From Cordia subcordata (Eukaryota; Streptophyta; Magnoliopsida; Boraginales; Cordiaceae), in contig JAPTOF010000004.1 in assembly GCA_028554755.1 (NCBI GenBank), forward strand, positions 4,917,001 through 4,981,000: 64,000 nt of DNA, given 5' to 3'. Under the pieces are notes generated by a model. That model was not told the origin of the DNA and ran no database searches. It was given only the letters and a program-made list of their open reading frames with translations. Below are positions 10,961-23,519 of this stretch, in pieces; the stretch's first letter is position 1; every line of letters begins with the position of its first letter. Position numbers and translations under genes: made by a program.

Positions 10961-11440
10961 TTTCATACCTTCTCGGTTTCGAAATTTTCCCAGATATTAT
11001 TGCTTGTTGTTGTTTCACTATTATTATGCTAATATATTAATAAATAAGTTCAAAATATATAAATTCGTATTAACAATAATAAAGAAGCGGATATTACTTT
11101 TCCAATACTTGAACTAACAAACTGAGTGGAGTCAAAAATCCTAATTAGAACTTATCGTGATAATACCTATGGACCATTGTCCAACTGACAGACTATTAAT
11201 TACGTTAATTAATAAGATAAATATTTAAATTCATGTTTACAATATCCAAGAACCAAGTCTTAATTATAAACTTCAATAATCCTTTACAAACAACTACAAC
11301 AATCATTTTTTTCACCGAAAAAGAATAAGACACTCATATACAATACTAGCTATCTACAATAATCATGAAAGGAAGAAAATATACTATATTACAAATATAT
11401 AGACTATGTTGGTAAGGTCTAACCAGTGACGTTCGCCATT

Positions 11441-13128
11441 CTAGTTAGGGACTAGGTATTTCGTGATTACTTTCAATTTTCCATCCACAACAGCTCTGAA
11501 AATGTGAAGGTTGATGCTTAATTTCTTGCGAAGAAAGAAAATCAGAAATATGAGTATAGCAATAATTTTAGATACGCCACTAACAAGAAATAAATCAAGA
11601 AAATCGTCCAGGCTTAGAGTTTTTTGCTGCGTTTCTTCATAATTGTCGGATGATATATCTGATTCTTGGTTTCTCTGGTTAATATACCATTTCTTTTCCA
11701 ATTCCGTAAGTGTCCCATCTTCACGAAGTTTGGCAATTGCTCTTGATATCTCAGGCACCAATGGTGAACCCTTTTGGAAAGCCTGAATAAGGTGAAAACG
11801 TACGAGATTGAAATAAATAAACTGTGTATAACATTATGAGTATCAAGAAAATAACATTACGATTTTTGTGCTTAATGCATGACTAACAAGCTCAAAACTC
11901 AAATCGTGTAAATTCTGTGTCTCAACCAGGAAAACTTTTGATCATTCTGAACATATAATACATATTAGAGAGGGAAACAAATACTCACAAAACCGAAGCC
12001 GTTAGTAGCGGGAGAAGTGCCAATCAAGGCGTGATCAGATGGGTATTTCGAAAGGAATATCTTGATGTAAGGTAGTTCATCAATGAAAGCGCCAACCCCA
12101 CCATGTTTACTTCCTTTTGATAGTGCATTTTTGTAATCCTCCAGGGAGTTATAACGTCTAACTCTAACATCTGGAATATTTACGACCTTATTAACAATGC
12201 CAATAGTGCCCCAGGAAAATCCAATATAGTCTCCTTTGGCTAATTGAATCTGTTGAAGTGTCAAAGTGGAACTCAAAATTGCAGTATAACTTGATGCAAA
12301 TATAAACACCACAAACAACCAAACGCCCACCACAAATTTCGACAAGTTACTTCGTAACCTTTCTCCTGCATGCCACAAGACACGTACAAAACAATTTATT
12401 TCGCTAAGGTCTTAACTAATATTCTAGTGATTGAGTAAAAGAAACATAATAAATAAAAAAAATAAAAAAGGAACAGTTTTTGTTTGTTTCTCGCCTTTTT
12501 GGCGTAGCAGAAAAAGATTGGATAATCACGTGATGGCAGACAATACACCGTATGTTTGTAATGCTAGCGTGCCTATCATATCTCTACAGCTTTGTACCAT
12601 CAACTTGTGATACAAATTACGACGGAATCTCATTTTTATCCATGAATTTCAAGCTAAATTTTAAATTCCCCATGAAATTTTAAATTTACCTATACTTCCT
12701 CATGATTTAATTCTTATATTAAAAACATCTTTATCTTTTTTTTAAAAAATTTTGATAACGTGAAAACGAAAAGAAAAGAAAAAGTAATGTAGTAGATAAA
12801 AAAATTAATAAAATCATCTAACGAAGGAGTCAATAATAAAATAAAAATACAAAAAAATAATTTCAAAATAAGAAGAAAAAGATAAGAAACTACTTATTTT
12901 ATAAAGTACCTTATAAACACAATTGGAGAAAAATTTAATTCACTTAAAATAATTTTTTTCTAATATATACATCTCATATTGAAACATTTTTTTCCTATCC
13001 TAGAGCATTCCATTCCAACAGCTAACAATTTAAAAATAAAAAATAAAAAATAGTTTATTGCACAAAATTAAGAAAAGAATTTAAAAAAAAAAAATCTTCT
13101 TTTATGTGTGTGCGTGTGTGTGTATGTG

Positions 13129-13173
<45 letters not shown>

Positions 13174-16100
13174 CAAATTAATTTTTTTAGCTCAAAATAT
13201 AATTTTTTTATGGTGAACTAACAATTTAAAAACATAAAACAAAAGCCAAAGGAATAATCAAGTTAAGACATTCTTTGGTAAAACCTAATATCATGGGAGA
13301 TATTAAGTAAAAATAAAACCTCATGAAAAAGTTTGGGATTTATGCTACAACTCATGTGAAGATGACATTCTCTCCATAAATTACTATGTTTTGGAGCAAA
13401 AAAAAAAAAAAAGGGAAAGAAAACATGACAATTCTGTGGCGGTGACATGCAACTTTTTGAGAAAGTTAAAAGGACTAGAACTATACAATTTCTGCATTAC
13501 AAGAAATTAATTTACAATTTTTTTTTTGCTAATCATTAGCTTACAAGCTTATTAACATAGAAAATTTAAATTTCTTCTTGTCAATTTTTTGAGAACACAT
13601 GTACATTTCTAAATCATTAAAGTCAAAAGAAATTATAGGCAAATAATTTGAGAAGCATTATATATTGGATAGATAACTTACTATGAGCATAAACTAGAGT
13701 TGAAATCGAGAACCACAAGATCGTTCCAATTTGTTGAGCTCTTGAACCTTGGAATTCTTCATTTATGGGATGCTCAAATAGCCAGACAATTACACCCACC
13801 AAGATAAAGAAACAAGGGACCGTGATCCTCAAATCTGGATCAAGTGGTTTTAAGAAAAACCATTTGTTTTTTTTGTTCAATTGTGCTACTTTTCCCACTC
13901 CAATATCAGTGTAAGGTAACGTGAAGTCCACATATAAAGATCTGTTAGATGTGATGGTGATATCTCCAATAGCAGCATCAAACTCCTAATCCATCCACCA
14001 CAAATTAAAACAAGAAAAACAAATGTCATATCCAATCTGATCATTAACATATGTACGCTGATAAAGCATGGGGCTGTTCAGTTGTAAAGACTATTTTGCA
14101 CATTATTATTCGTGAAATTCATGACCAAGGATTTTTCAGGGGTCTTTCTGCATGTATTTTTTGCGAAGGAATAAGACATTAGCTATACGACATTATATTA
14201 ATAAAATACTAGACCCTCTATGCACTTCCATGGCAGAACCAGGAAACTGATATTGGAAGCACCAAAATTTAATTGAAAAGCTTGACAATATTAAATATTT
14301 AAAATATAAATAAGTGTTAAATTTTTTAATTTCTAATGTTTTCCTCTGGAAGATTGTTCAACATTTGGATATCATATAAGATGCAAAAAATTTATTTATA
14401 TATTGAATTCTAAATCAACATCCTTTTCTTTTCTTCTAAAGAAAGAATATATTACTTTTAATATATACAAACTTTAACAAGAGAAATTGTTTCAATATTA
14501 CTAAGAATAATTAAACAGATGAATATAGTCAAACTTGAGTTTAGTTATTTTGCATATCCAGCAAAATGCCTAACTCCTCAAAAATATTCATAATAATAGT
14601 TTAACTAATTATAATTCACTACTCAACTACGATATAAAATTTATAAGTTACAAGCTTCCTAAGTATACCATGCGTGATGAAGAATTAGAGATTGTAAGGA
14701 TGAATATATAGGAATAATTTACCATTTTAACAAATTAAAGATTTAGATGATGAAGGTAGTATTAAAGCAAACAATTAATCACTCTATAATTCACATACCG
14801 TAGGAGAATATTTAAAATATATAAAAAATTAAGACCTACAGATGGACGTGCGTGTGTGAGTTATAGTTTTTAACACAGTCAAGTGGGGAATAGAGGAATG
14901 TTTGAAAACAAATAATGTACGTCATATCACACATTATTAATTTAATATTACTATATATTACATTCTTTTATTAACTTCTTTTAATTTTCAATCTCCACCC
15001 ATTATTATTTTTCACACATCAAATGTAATGATCCAGACCTAACTACTAGTCTGCTACTACATTGATTCTAATCAACTGACCCAAAATATTTAAATTTGTG
15101 ATCACAGTAATAGTAAACCAAGCCATTATAAAGTACTTATACACAAATCTCAAACAGAATCGAAACCGATGTATTTTACTATATATTACATTCTTTTATT
15201 AACTTCTTTCAATTTTCAATCTCCACCCATTATTATTTTTCACACATCAAATGTAATAATCCAGACCTAACTACTGGTCTGCTACTACATTGATTCTAAT
15301 CAACTGACCCAAAATATTTAAATTTGTGATCATAGTAATAGTAAACACAAGCCATTATAAAGTACTTATACACAAATCTCAAACAGAATCGAAACCGATG
15401 TAGGAGAGCATTGCAAAATCTCTCTTTAAACACACGATGTCCTCGTCGCAGCCCAAATACAAACAAAACCGAACCATAACCCAAAACTCCAAGCGTCGTA
15501 GAATCTGCCCAGAGCTTGTTTTGATACCACCTGTAATAACTCAAACTCAACTACTAGCCTACCACCACATTGAGCCAAATCAACTAGTTCAAAATGCTAA
15601 AACCAATGATTACAATAATATCGAAACTGATGAGCAAAGGCCTTACACTAAAAGAAGTTAAATAAAGAATGCAACAAAATATACCTTCAAGTAAACTTGG
15701 TAGATAAGGTCACTGTAGCTTCCTCTACTCTGTCCATTCGTATCCACAAATGGGATAAGTTGGTAAGGCACAGAATACCCTAAGTTGACAATGGCAGCAT
15801 CAAATACATCTTTGCAAAATCCAGTCACATTGATATTGCCGTGAATATCACGTTGCATGTTTAAAAGTTCCTTAAACCGACTCTTAGGAAAACCAATTTT
15901 TAGGCTTTTACCACTCACTTGAAACAACCGACAACATTTTGGAGTATTTGTAGATAACCCTGGCCAGATAATGGTCTTCAGGCCAAGATTCATGGGAGAG
16001 CCCTGCAATGAAACCTCTTTAGTGAATCCATTGGCCAATGTCCAAAATCCTACTTTTCTCACTCCTGTGCCTATAACATTCACCACTTCATAGTCCTCCT

Positions 16101-19100
16101 TGAAAACTAGTTTTCCATCCTTAAATCGAAAATCACCACCCAAACCCCTAAATTCACCTCTGAGCACTTCATTTAGAAATTTTGACCCATAGCTAAAAAC
16201 CCTTGCATCAGGTGAGTAGGTAAGATTCCATTTAGTGCTTAAACTTGTTGTTGATTTCGCTAGTGCCCAAATTGTATTATATGCTCTTATACCAAAAACA
16301 TTTAAGTCCCTTCGTTCAAGATTATGGTGTACATGTTGAACTTCATTTCTCCACCTTAAAATGAAACGTCGAAGCTTGCTCGAGGGTGGAATATAAGATT
16401 TTAAACCCAGTGCTCCTTGCATTGATTCTATGACCGAAGGATCCAAGGAATCAAAGAAATTCATGGTCTTTCTAGTTATCACCCAAGCATATCCTTCATT
16501 CATCATGCCCAATCTGTTAGAGTTTATGAAAATTTTAGATGCGATGGAAGGTGACGTGTGCACAACAAAAACCGATGTTTGCATGGTCTTGAGCTTATCA
16601 AACTCTAGAGTAGCATGATGGCCTTCCACAGTGAGAGAAATGGCGTTCATGTAAATTACATGAATGTTTTTCTCTTGGAATTTTTCAAGTAACTGTGGTA
16701 GATTATCCCTCGCGTCACCAGTGTTCTCGTGAATGAGTACAATACTTCTCCATTTCAATGTTTCTTCTAACAAGGAAATTATTCCTTTAAATTCAGCATC
16801 TTCTTCTTCTGTGATTTGGAAAAAGTAAGGATGCGAGGTGGGCAATGGAATTGAAGTAAAAGAAAGTATAGGAACACCAGTTTTATCCCCAAGTGAGGCC
16901 ACAATTGATGTTTCAATTGTCATCTTCGGAATAATGATCGCCGCCACCTTAATGCTTTTCAAGAGATTTTTGGCTGCATGCATTGACAAATTATTGAAAC
17001 CTAGTCAATGTTGTGCAGCCCTGTCATAGGTCACACTTGCCAAATTTTTTGATTGTTAGCCTGGAACTTGGTCAGAAGATGAAAGGTAAAGTAATTTTAT
17101 TTTCGTAAAGAAAATTGCTACATTACCCCTATGCTTTTGAAAAGATGACACATAATTTTTTATCTTAACGATTTTCATTATAAATAACGTTTTCTACATT
17201 ATATGCAACACATAATTTTCTATCTTAACGATTTTCATTATAAATAACGTTTTCTACATTATATGCAAGGGCGTAGTGGGAGGGACTGCGGGGCCCTGGT
17301 CCCCCAACCTTCCCAAAAAATATTTTTTTATGCACATGTGTTGTATTTAACCAAATAGCAAAAAAGAAAGAAAAACTACTTTGGCCTCCCTTTTTTTTTT
17401 TTTTTGGCAATTATGGGTGTACGTTAAGGCATATATTACACTAATACAATGACTAACAGTAATTTTTCTCTAAACAAATATTTATCAATCTTTTTTCTTT
17501 ATTTTTGGGTTTTAAAACTTTAAATTATTGTTTTGATACTTTAGTTAGTTACTTAGTTATTTAAAATTATATTTAAGTGATCAAATTTTTATAATGGATG
17601 GGTAATTTTATTGGATAAAATTCTAAGAATGCTTAATTTATTTATCTTTTAGTTAGGTGATTTTAGAGTTTGTAAATAGAAATAATTTATTTTAAGTATG
17701 CAAATTATTAATTAATGTTAGTTTTTCATATAAAAATGTACTTTTTAATGAAAATATACTCCTTTTTCCAGTAAGTTTTTGGAGTAGTTTTTTTAAAAGA
17801 TAAAACTAAAAATAGATTTTTGTTCAAGTGTTATGAAAAGTGTTCTTTTCTTATAAGTCGATCCAAATAGATCCTTTGAATCTTTAACAAAAATTTCAAA
17901 GTTAAACATGATATTGTATATGTGTCAAATCACCCTAACTTTTGAAAAATAACTTGATTTTCCATATGAAAAATAAATTTGTTGACAAATTGATTTTTCC
18001 TAGGGTTTATTCCCCTAATAAAATTATTGACTTTGTCGCATTTTAGTCTCTTGACTTTCAAAGTGAACTTTTTAGTTGTTGGACTATTGATTTTGTCGTA
18101 TTTTAGTTTCTTGACTTTCAAAATAAACATTTTAGTCTCAGGCTTTAATAAATAGGACATCGTTAGTTCATGAACTTTGATAAATGGAAGTTGTTAGCCC
18201 TTAAAAAGGGGTTTATTTTAGCAGTTCAAGGACTAACAATGTCCCATTTAGCAAAGTCTATGGACTAAAAAGTTCATTTTGAAAGTCAAGAAATTAAAAT
18301 ACGACAAAATCAATAGTCCAAGGGATTAAAAGGTTCATTTTATAAGTCAAATGACTAAAGTATGACAAAGTTAATAGTCCAAGGACTATTAGAGGAACAA
18401 ATCCTTTTCCTATTTAGAGGAGTCTGACTTCATTAATCAAAGTAGTTAACTTTCTTTTTCCATAATCTTACACCCTTTTTTTACTAAATAGTATTGCATT
18501 TCATTATAACTAAAATATTTAATATTGTTGGTATTCTTAACTAAGTTTCGGCCCTTCCAACTTTAAATTTTTGGCTCGGCCTCTAATTATATGGTCTTTT
18601 TTTTTATATATGAGATGTTAAAACTTATAATATACTATATATTTTCACAAAAATACCATTTTTTTCAACTAATAATAGGGGAAAAAGTATTTTGTAACCT
18701 TTTGAAAAGTATAAGAGTGTAACGTATTAAAGTTTTAAGAACAAAGGAGGATAATCAACAAAGGAAATAAATCACAAGGAGGTAATCAGCTAATAAAACA
18801 AACAAGAGGTGTAACGTACCATATTTTGAAAAGAACAAAAGGGATAAAGTAATAAGTTTTAAAACACAGGAGTAATTACGATAGTTACACAGGAAAGTAA
18901 CATGCCAACTAATCATACGACTTTTAGTTCAAATAAAACATCAAAGACAAGTCCTGATTATAGCATGCATGCATGAATTTGAATTTTATATTCAGGAAAG
19001 GAAAACTCACCGGCGGTTATAGCACTCAATGGTTCTCTCTTCGAATCCCTCGTGTGCAGAACAATCCTTGTTCCATTTTGTCTGTAAAAAACATTGTTAG

Positions 19101-19335
19101 TGTCCGAAATTGCCATTTTAACACAGCTTAGAACTACCTTATCCACCGATGAACGCATGTGAACAATGATGCCAACATGGATGATCATATTCATCAGATG
19201 GTCATCATCACTATCCTTGGATGCATCAAATGTTTGCTGCTTTGGTTTAAGTTGATCAGTTCCGTATATTTGACAACTCAGAGACCCCAAGAATATTAAT
19301 AGTGAAGCAAGGGCATACACGATTTTCAACCTCAT
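11441..19335 (-). CDS. Glutamate receptor-like channel, clade II type (unit C)
   Basis: Five predicted exons on the minus strand: 19011-19335, 15685-16973, 13682-13985, 11989-12365 and 11441-11782. All introns are GT-AG, the phases agree, and the product is 878 aa. Plant GLRs are plasma- or endomembrane cation channels gated by amino acids. Seen: signal peptide ([17 protein letters not shown]); amino-terminal receptor domain ([15 protein letters not shown] to exon 2); S1 ligand-binding segment in the later part of exon 2 ([28 protein letters not shown]); S2 start [13 protein letters not shown]1 ([16 protein letters not shown]); pore loop ending STLVYAHR; M3 with SSYTAILSS; terminal M4 ([14 protein letters not shown]). 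Exon 4 is 9 bp shorter than in the sister gene at 23520. There is no internal stop. Expression is unknown. The specific GLR2 member cannot be assigned. Confidence 0.88.
13104..13171. repeat. (TG)n(TA)n microsatellite
   Basis: TGTGTGTGCGTGTG-type repeats run into about 18 TA units, inside GLR intron 3. Microsatellite length often varies between individuals. Confidence 0.9.
14948..15402. repeat. 228-bp tandem duplication in GLR intron 2
   Basis: Copy 1 (14948-15175) and copy 2 (15176-15402) both begin TTACTATATATTACATTC and end GAATCGAAACCGATGTA, with only scattered differences. A third, much more diverged copy of the middle part (AACTCAACTACTAGCCTACC) lies at about 15532-15632, so the unit may have duplicated more than once. 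No coding sense. Confidence 0.9.
17148..17267. repeat. 60-bp tandem duplication in GLR intron 1
   Basis: Two adjacent 60-bp copies (17148-17207 and 17208-17267) share TATCTTAACGATTTTCATTA and TTTCTACATTATATGCAA, with about one difference. The copies are nearly identical, so the duplication is recent. Confidence 0.9.
17992..18410. repeat. Foldback element in GLR intron 1
   Basis: The left arm (about 17992-18180) and right arm (about 18215-18410) are inverted copies. TATTGATTTTGTCGTATTTT and CTTGACTTTCAAAATAAAC on the left pair with ACGACAAAATCAATAGTCC and GTTCATTTTGAAAGTCAAG on the right. Each arm also carries an internal direct repeat of the same motif. The loop is short (about 35 bp). No ORF or clear target duplication. 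The transcript of this intron could form a long hairpin. Confidence 0.75.
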
Positions 19336-20333
19336 CTCTGTCTATATATTTTTCTGAAGAACGCTTTGTTAGTTTACGTGGAGTGTGATAATGGGTCTCT
19401 TTTTGGGGGAACTGGCTTGAATATATAATCTTAAATTATAAACAGGTTGGTAAAGTAGATTATATTGAGTTAACCGCGCTATATTAGTTTCTTCAAGAAC
19501 GTCGTCAACACGCTAAAATGACTGCTTTACACGTGTCCAAAAATCTTGGGCCTATATATGTTGTTTCTCGGGTCTGCACTGTCATTTTTCTTCATTTCTA
19601 CATCGACTGTCAAGTCTATATGGTCTCCAGCTTCATTGGAAAGTCCATGGCAATTTCCCCATTCAAGTTGTGAACATTGTTACTTGACTTGTACCATCCT
19701 CGGATTTCTCCTGAAGCTCTCCGAAGTTTACGTGTACGACAATATATGTGGAATTTCTCATCCTCGATTTTTTTTTATTTTCCATCTTTTTGCTCTCCGA
19801 AGCTTTGCTCCGAAGTTTACATATACGACAACATATGTGGAGTTTCACATTCGAATTTTTTTTCCCTTCTTTTTGCTTTAAGTTAGGATGTTCGTAAATC
19901 ATATTAGACTTGATACTAATCTTTATCGAGTCAAAAACAGTTAAAGAAAAACCTCTCAACAAATGCACTTCTTAGAATTCGAACTTGTGTTCTCCTCCTT
20001 ATGGGATAAAGTCGCTATCACCTCAACCATTCTCGATGTTTTTCAGCGAGCAAGAATTTATTATTAATCTAAGAATTAATCATTAATGTTTTGAATTATA
20101 AGAGGGGTTATTGTTTCAAAATGATCTATTTGGTCTTTTTGCTAAAGAATAAAGGTTAAATTGATATTTTTTGAATAAATATTGAGGATCAAATAGGTTA
20201 TTTTTTAAACAAAAAGAACCAAAATGACATTTTTTCCTTTTTACAAAAAAGATAGACCATTCATGAAATTCTTCCTTTTTATGACGATCTTATTTCCGTT
20301 GCTCCGTAATGTGTTATGTATTCTGTTTACGGG
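19336..20333 (-). promoter_or_regulatory. GLR 5' flank (unit C promoter region)
   Basis: Upstream region of the intact alpha GLR gene. It contains a CACGTGTC G-box/ABRE-like site (ACGTGTC core at 19531-19537, about 196 bp from the ATG) and the shared element GGAAAGTCCATGGCAATTTC (19638-19657). Its distal part matches 1860-2139 of unit A. I could not fix a TATA box or transcription start. Confidence 0.5.
19870..20035 (-). repeat. Possible tRNA-derived SINE
   Basis: On the minus strand TGGTTGAGGTGATAG (near 20025) resembles an A box. AGTTCGAATTC about 50 bp further on is close to a B box (GGTTCGAATCC). The boundaries and target duplication are not resolved. It lies in the upstream flank of unit C and is absent from the equivalent unit A flank. 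Confidence 0.35.
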
Positions 20334-20440
20334 AAAAGTGCATCATAGCTCCTCGTAGTTCATCAAAAATGTTTAGATCCCTGAAAAAGTTTCTCATAAT
20401 CCCTCAAAAGTTCACCAAAAGTGCATCCCATCGCTACTGT
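20334..20440. repeat. Truncated copy of the 2140-2650 foldback element
   Basis: GGGAAAAGTGCATCAT, AGTTCATCAAAAATG and AAAAAGTTTCTCATAATCCC match the left arm at 2140-2260. The right arm is missing. Its position matches the element upstream of unit A. From here to about 20690 I see only AT-rich DNA. Confidence 0.55.
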
Positions 20441-20689
20441 TAGAAAATCCTTATCTTTATTCATAAGGAAAATAACATCTAGATCCCTTATTTTTAACCA
20501 TTAGACCAAATAGGTCTATCAATTTTTCCTTTTTTCTTCTCAGGTCCCTTTATTTAGTTGAAGTGAAAAAAATGTCATTTTTGCCCTTAACGAGGCAAAT
20601 GACATGGTAAATTTTAATATCTCTTAATTTTTTTAATTTTTACATTATTCATTCACCACTTGGATTCACAAAAAATTCTAATATTTTTA

Positions 20690-22468
20690 TGTTAAGTAAA
20701 CTGCTATTTATACCGCTTCTGCCCAGAATTCTTTTGGTATGTTTTTTCCTACTAGTATCATCCATGTCATCTCTATCATGGTCCTATTCTTTCTTTCTGA
20801 CATGCCGTTCTTTTCAAGGGCATAACAAACTGTTAGTTGACTCTCAACTCCTTCGTCTTTGCAAAACTTGTTAAACTCTTTTGAGGTGTACTCCGATCCT
20901 CTATTGCTTCTTAACACTTTGATCTGTTGATTGGTTTTCAACCAAGTTCTTGAATTTTTTAAATATTTTGAAGACTTCTAATCTTTCGCACATAAAATAG
21001 ACCCAAGTCATTCTTGTACAATCATCAATAAAAAGGACAAAGTACCTATTTTGTTCAAAGGTTATAGTCCTCATTGGGCCACAGATATCAATGTATACTA
21101 GCTCTAAGATTTGTTTGCTCTCCATGAATTACCTTAAGGGAATGGTTGTCGGTGTTGTTTACCTTCTAGACAACTCTAGCGCACATCATCTTTTAGAATG
21201 ATGTCTAGTAGGTCGTTCATCATATTTTTCTAACAGAAAATTGTAAACATATAGAAGTTGAAGTGCCCGAACCTTGCCTACAATTGTTCCTTTGCCTTTA
21301 ATGTCCACCAGCTCTCCATTTCCAAGCCTGACTTGGGATTATACTGATTTGTCAATATCTTGGAAGATTTTTTCATCATCGGACATAAGATTGCTGTAAC
21401 CGCTGTCAAGATACCATAACTCATTTTTAATTTCTGTTGCAACGTGACATGATTAGAACATGTTATCTCTATTCTCCTTTTCTTCAGAGAAGTTTGCCTG
21501 TTGCTTTTGTTTGGACGGCACTTCTTCTCAAGGTAAGTAAATCTACCACAACTTTGACATTGTGATTTTTCATGGTACCAATAATCATTTTCATGATGGT
21601 TGGTCTTCTTGCAAATTACACATTATGGATATTTGCTTCTCTTCTCTTGGTTTGAGCCATTATTTCCTTTATTTTTTAAATTTCCTCCAAACTTTCCCTC
21701 CCCGTTTCTACAATTCTGAGACCTTATATTAAGTTTAGACTGAACTATATTCTCTATTGATTCATTTTGACGCATACTTAATCTTTTCTCATATGCTTCA
21801 AGAGAGCCTATCAGCTCTATTACTGTCAAAGTTGTTACATCTTTTGTTTCCTCCATAGTAGTTACTATCGGATCATATTTAACAAGTAAGGTGATTAATA
21901 TTTTTTCTACCACCCTTTTATCATAAATATCTTTCCCATAGGCTCTCAATTGATAGATTTCTTATCTAAGTTTAGAGTAGTAATCTTTTATGATCTCAAA
22001 TTCTTTCATCCTTGTATTTTCTAATTCTCTACATAAACTTTGGAGTTTGATGTTGCGCACCTTGACGCTGCTTAGAAATTCTTCCTTCAACGTGTCCCAA
22101 GCCTATTTAGCTATTGTGGCACCACTGATTCTTGGAAATAGTGAATCTGCTATCGCCATTTATATGCTGTATAAAGCCAAATTGTCCTTCTCCATATCCT
22201 TGTTTAATTTTTCCCTCTCTGCTTCAGTGAAGCTGGTCATGTTTTTAGGGATTATATATCCCGTTTTAACTATATTCCACAAACTTTGGAACATGAAATA
22301 TGCCCTCATTTTTGTTGCCTAATTTTCATAATTTTTTGGGAGAAAATAGTGATTGGAATTTGGGTATTATTTATGAAAGGGTTAGAAAATATAGGAGAGG
22401 TGTTGTGGATTTATTTTAGCAGAAGATAGTATTGCCTAGTTAATAACTTAACCGAGCTTTGATATCAC
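20690..22468 (-). mobile_element. Ty1/copia relic: gag to integrase, 3' half missing
   Basis: On the minus strand, starting near 22322, a UBN2-type gag is seen (for example GSLEAYEKRLSM near 21800). It is followed by a zinc-knuckle-like Cys region near 21550-21620, and then integrase blocks ILELVYIDICGPM (about 21110) and IKVLRSNRGSEYTSKEF (about 20900). The run KNGMSERKNRTMIEM (about 20800) keeps the integrase Glu. The element stops near 20690, before reverse transcriptase. Several stops break the frames. A degenerate primer-binding site (TGATATCAAAGC on the minus strand, about 22456-22467) precedes gag and adjoins the putative LTR at 22469-23115. Confidence 0.85.
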
Positions 22469-23115
22469 TGTTGGTATTTGAAAATTATTAAGCTAGAAAT
22501 TTAGTTGGTAATTTTTGGAATATAAAAAATAGTTGTATTTAATATGTTTGCATGAAAGTAAATGGAGAGGGATTATGAAATGAGAAAGGAGGAAATGTGA
22601 TAATATGACGAGCCTCTTTAATGATCAGATGATGGCAGTATATTACGTGGCTATCAAACTTCTATTACAAATGAGCACAAGGCTCGTATATATAGATGAT
22701 GCAAATCAGGCAAAATAAGCGAAGGATAAGCAGATCATCGGCGGATCATCAAGGGATAATGCATGCTAGACACATCCTAATTAAAGTGATAAAGCAAAAC
22801 TTGTGATCTCAAATTTGCCACATCTCTGAACAGCTTCATATCTCCATGTACGTTACAATCTGGCGGTGCAAATTTGCTTATCATAATTAGCTAATCTTTG
22901 AATTGTCAAAGATAATCAACATACTCAAGATTTGTCAACATAACCTTGCAAGTTGTCATGTGCAGTCCTTTGAACGAGTTGGTTGCTAAATTTCATGAAG
23001 ATTAATCTAGATTGGTTAAGCAATTCTAGACAAATCTTCCAAAGCTTGAGATTTTTTACTTTTTCAACCTTAACGGTGAAGCTAATTTTCTAGAAATTGA
23101 GTATTAATTTTAACA
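22469..23115 (-). repeat. Putative 5' LTR of the copia relic
   Basis: It borders the primer-binding site. On the plus strand it begins TGTTGGT and ends TTTTAACA, giving TG and CA ends. The right limit is placed where GLR-intron-like DNA resumes at 23116. No second LTR survives to confirm the length. Confidence 0.5.
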
Positions 23116-23240
23116 TATCCAATCTCATCATTAACATGTGTACGCTAATAAACCCCAGCGGCTCTTCAATTGTAAAGATTATTTTGCACATTATTATTCG
23201 TGAAGTTCTTGACGACGGATTTTTTTATTGGGCTTCAATT
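23116..23240 (-). other. Stray GLR intron 2 fragment
   Basis: TATCCAATCTCATCATTAAC, then ATTTTGCACATTATTATTCG and GTGAAGTTCTTGACGACGGA, match intron 2 of the upstream GLR gene at about 14028-14155. Yet the fragment lies beyond the 3' end of the next GLR gene, beside a copia LTR. It is probably a remnant of a further GLR copy or a rearranged piece of one. 23241-23519 holds only the GLR 3' flank. Confidence 0.55.
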
Positions 23241-23519
23241 GGGCTTGATTTGTTTATTGTAACTTGCCTTTTCTTTGGATCTTGACAATATAGGCCCTTT
23301 CGTGGTATTAAGGCCAATGAGTAATTAAAGGCAATGCAGTAACCAAACCTCGGATCCATATATCTTGATAATATTATTACGACACAAGTCTAAGCATTGA
23401 TAATGTCTACTGATTACAGACTATAAATTTAATTAGTAAACTAAACATTTAAATTGATATTTACAATAAAGAACTAATTAAGTCTTATAAAGAAACTATT
23501 ATTACAAATATATAGACGA

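Noticed and set aside
17265..18590. Single hAT element spanning the GC-rich GGGGCCCTGGTCCCCC segment and the CGGCCCTTCC segment
   Set aside because: The two ends look vaguely alike, but no inverted repeat or target duplication could be matched; only the inner foldback is supported.
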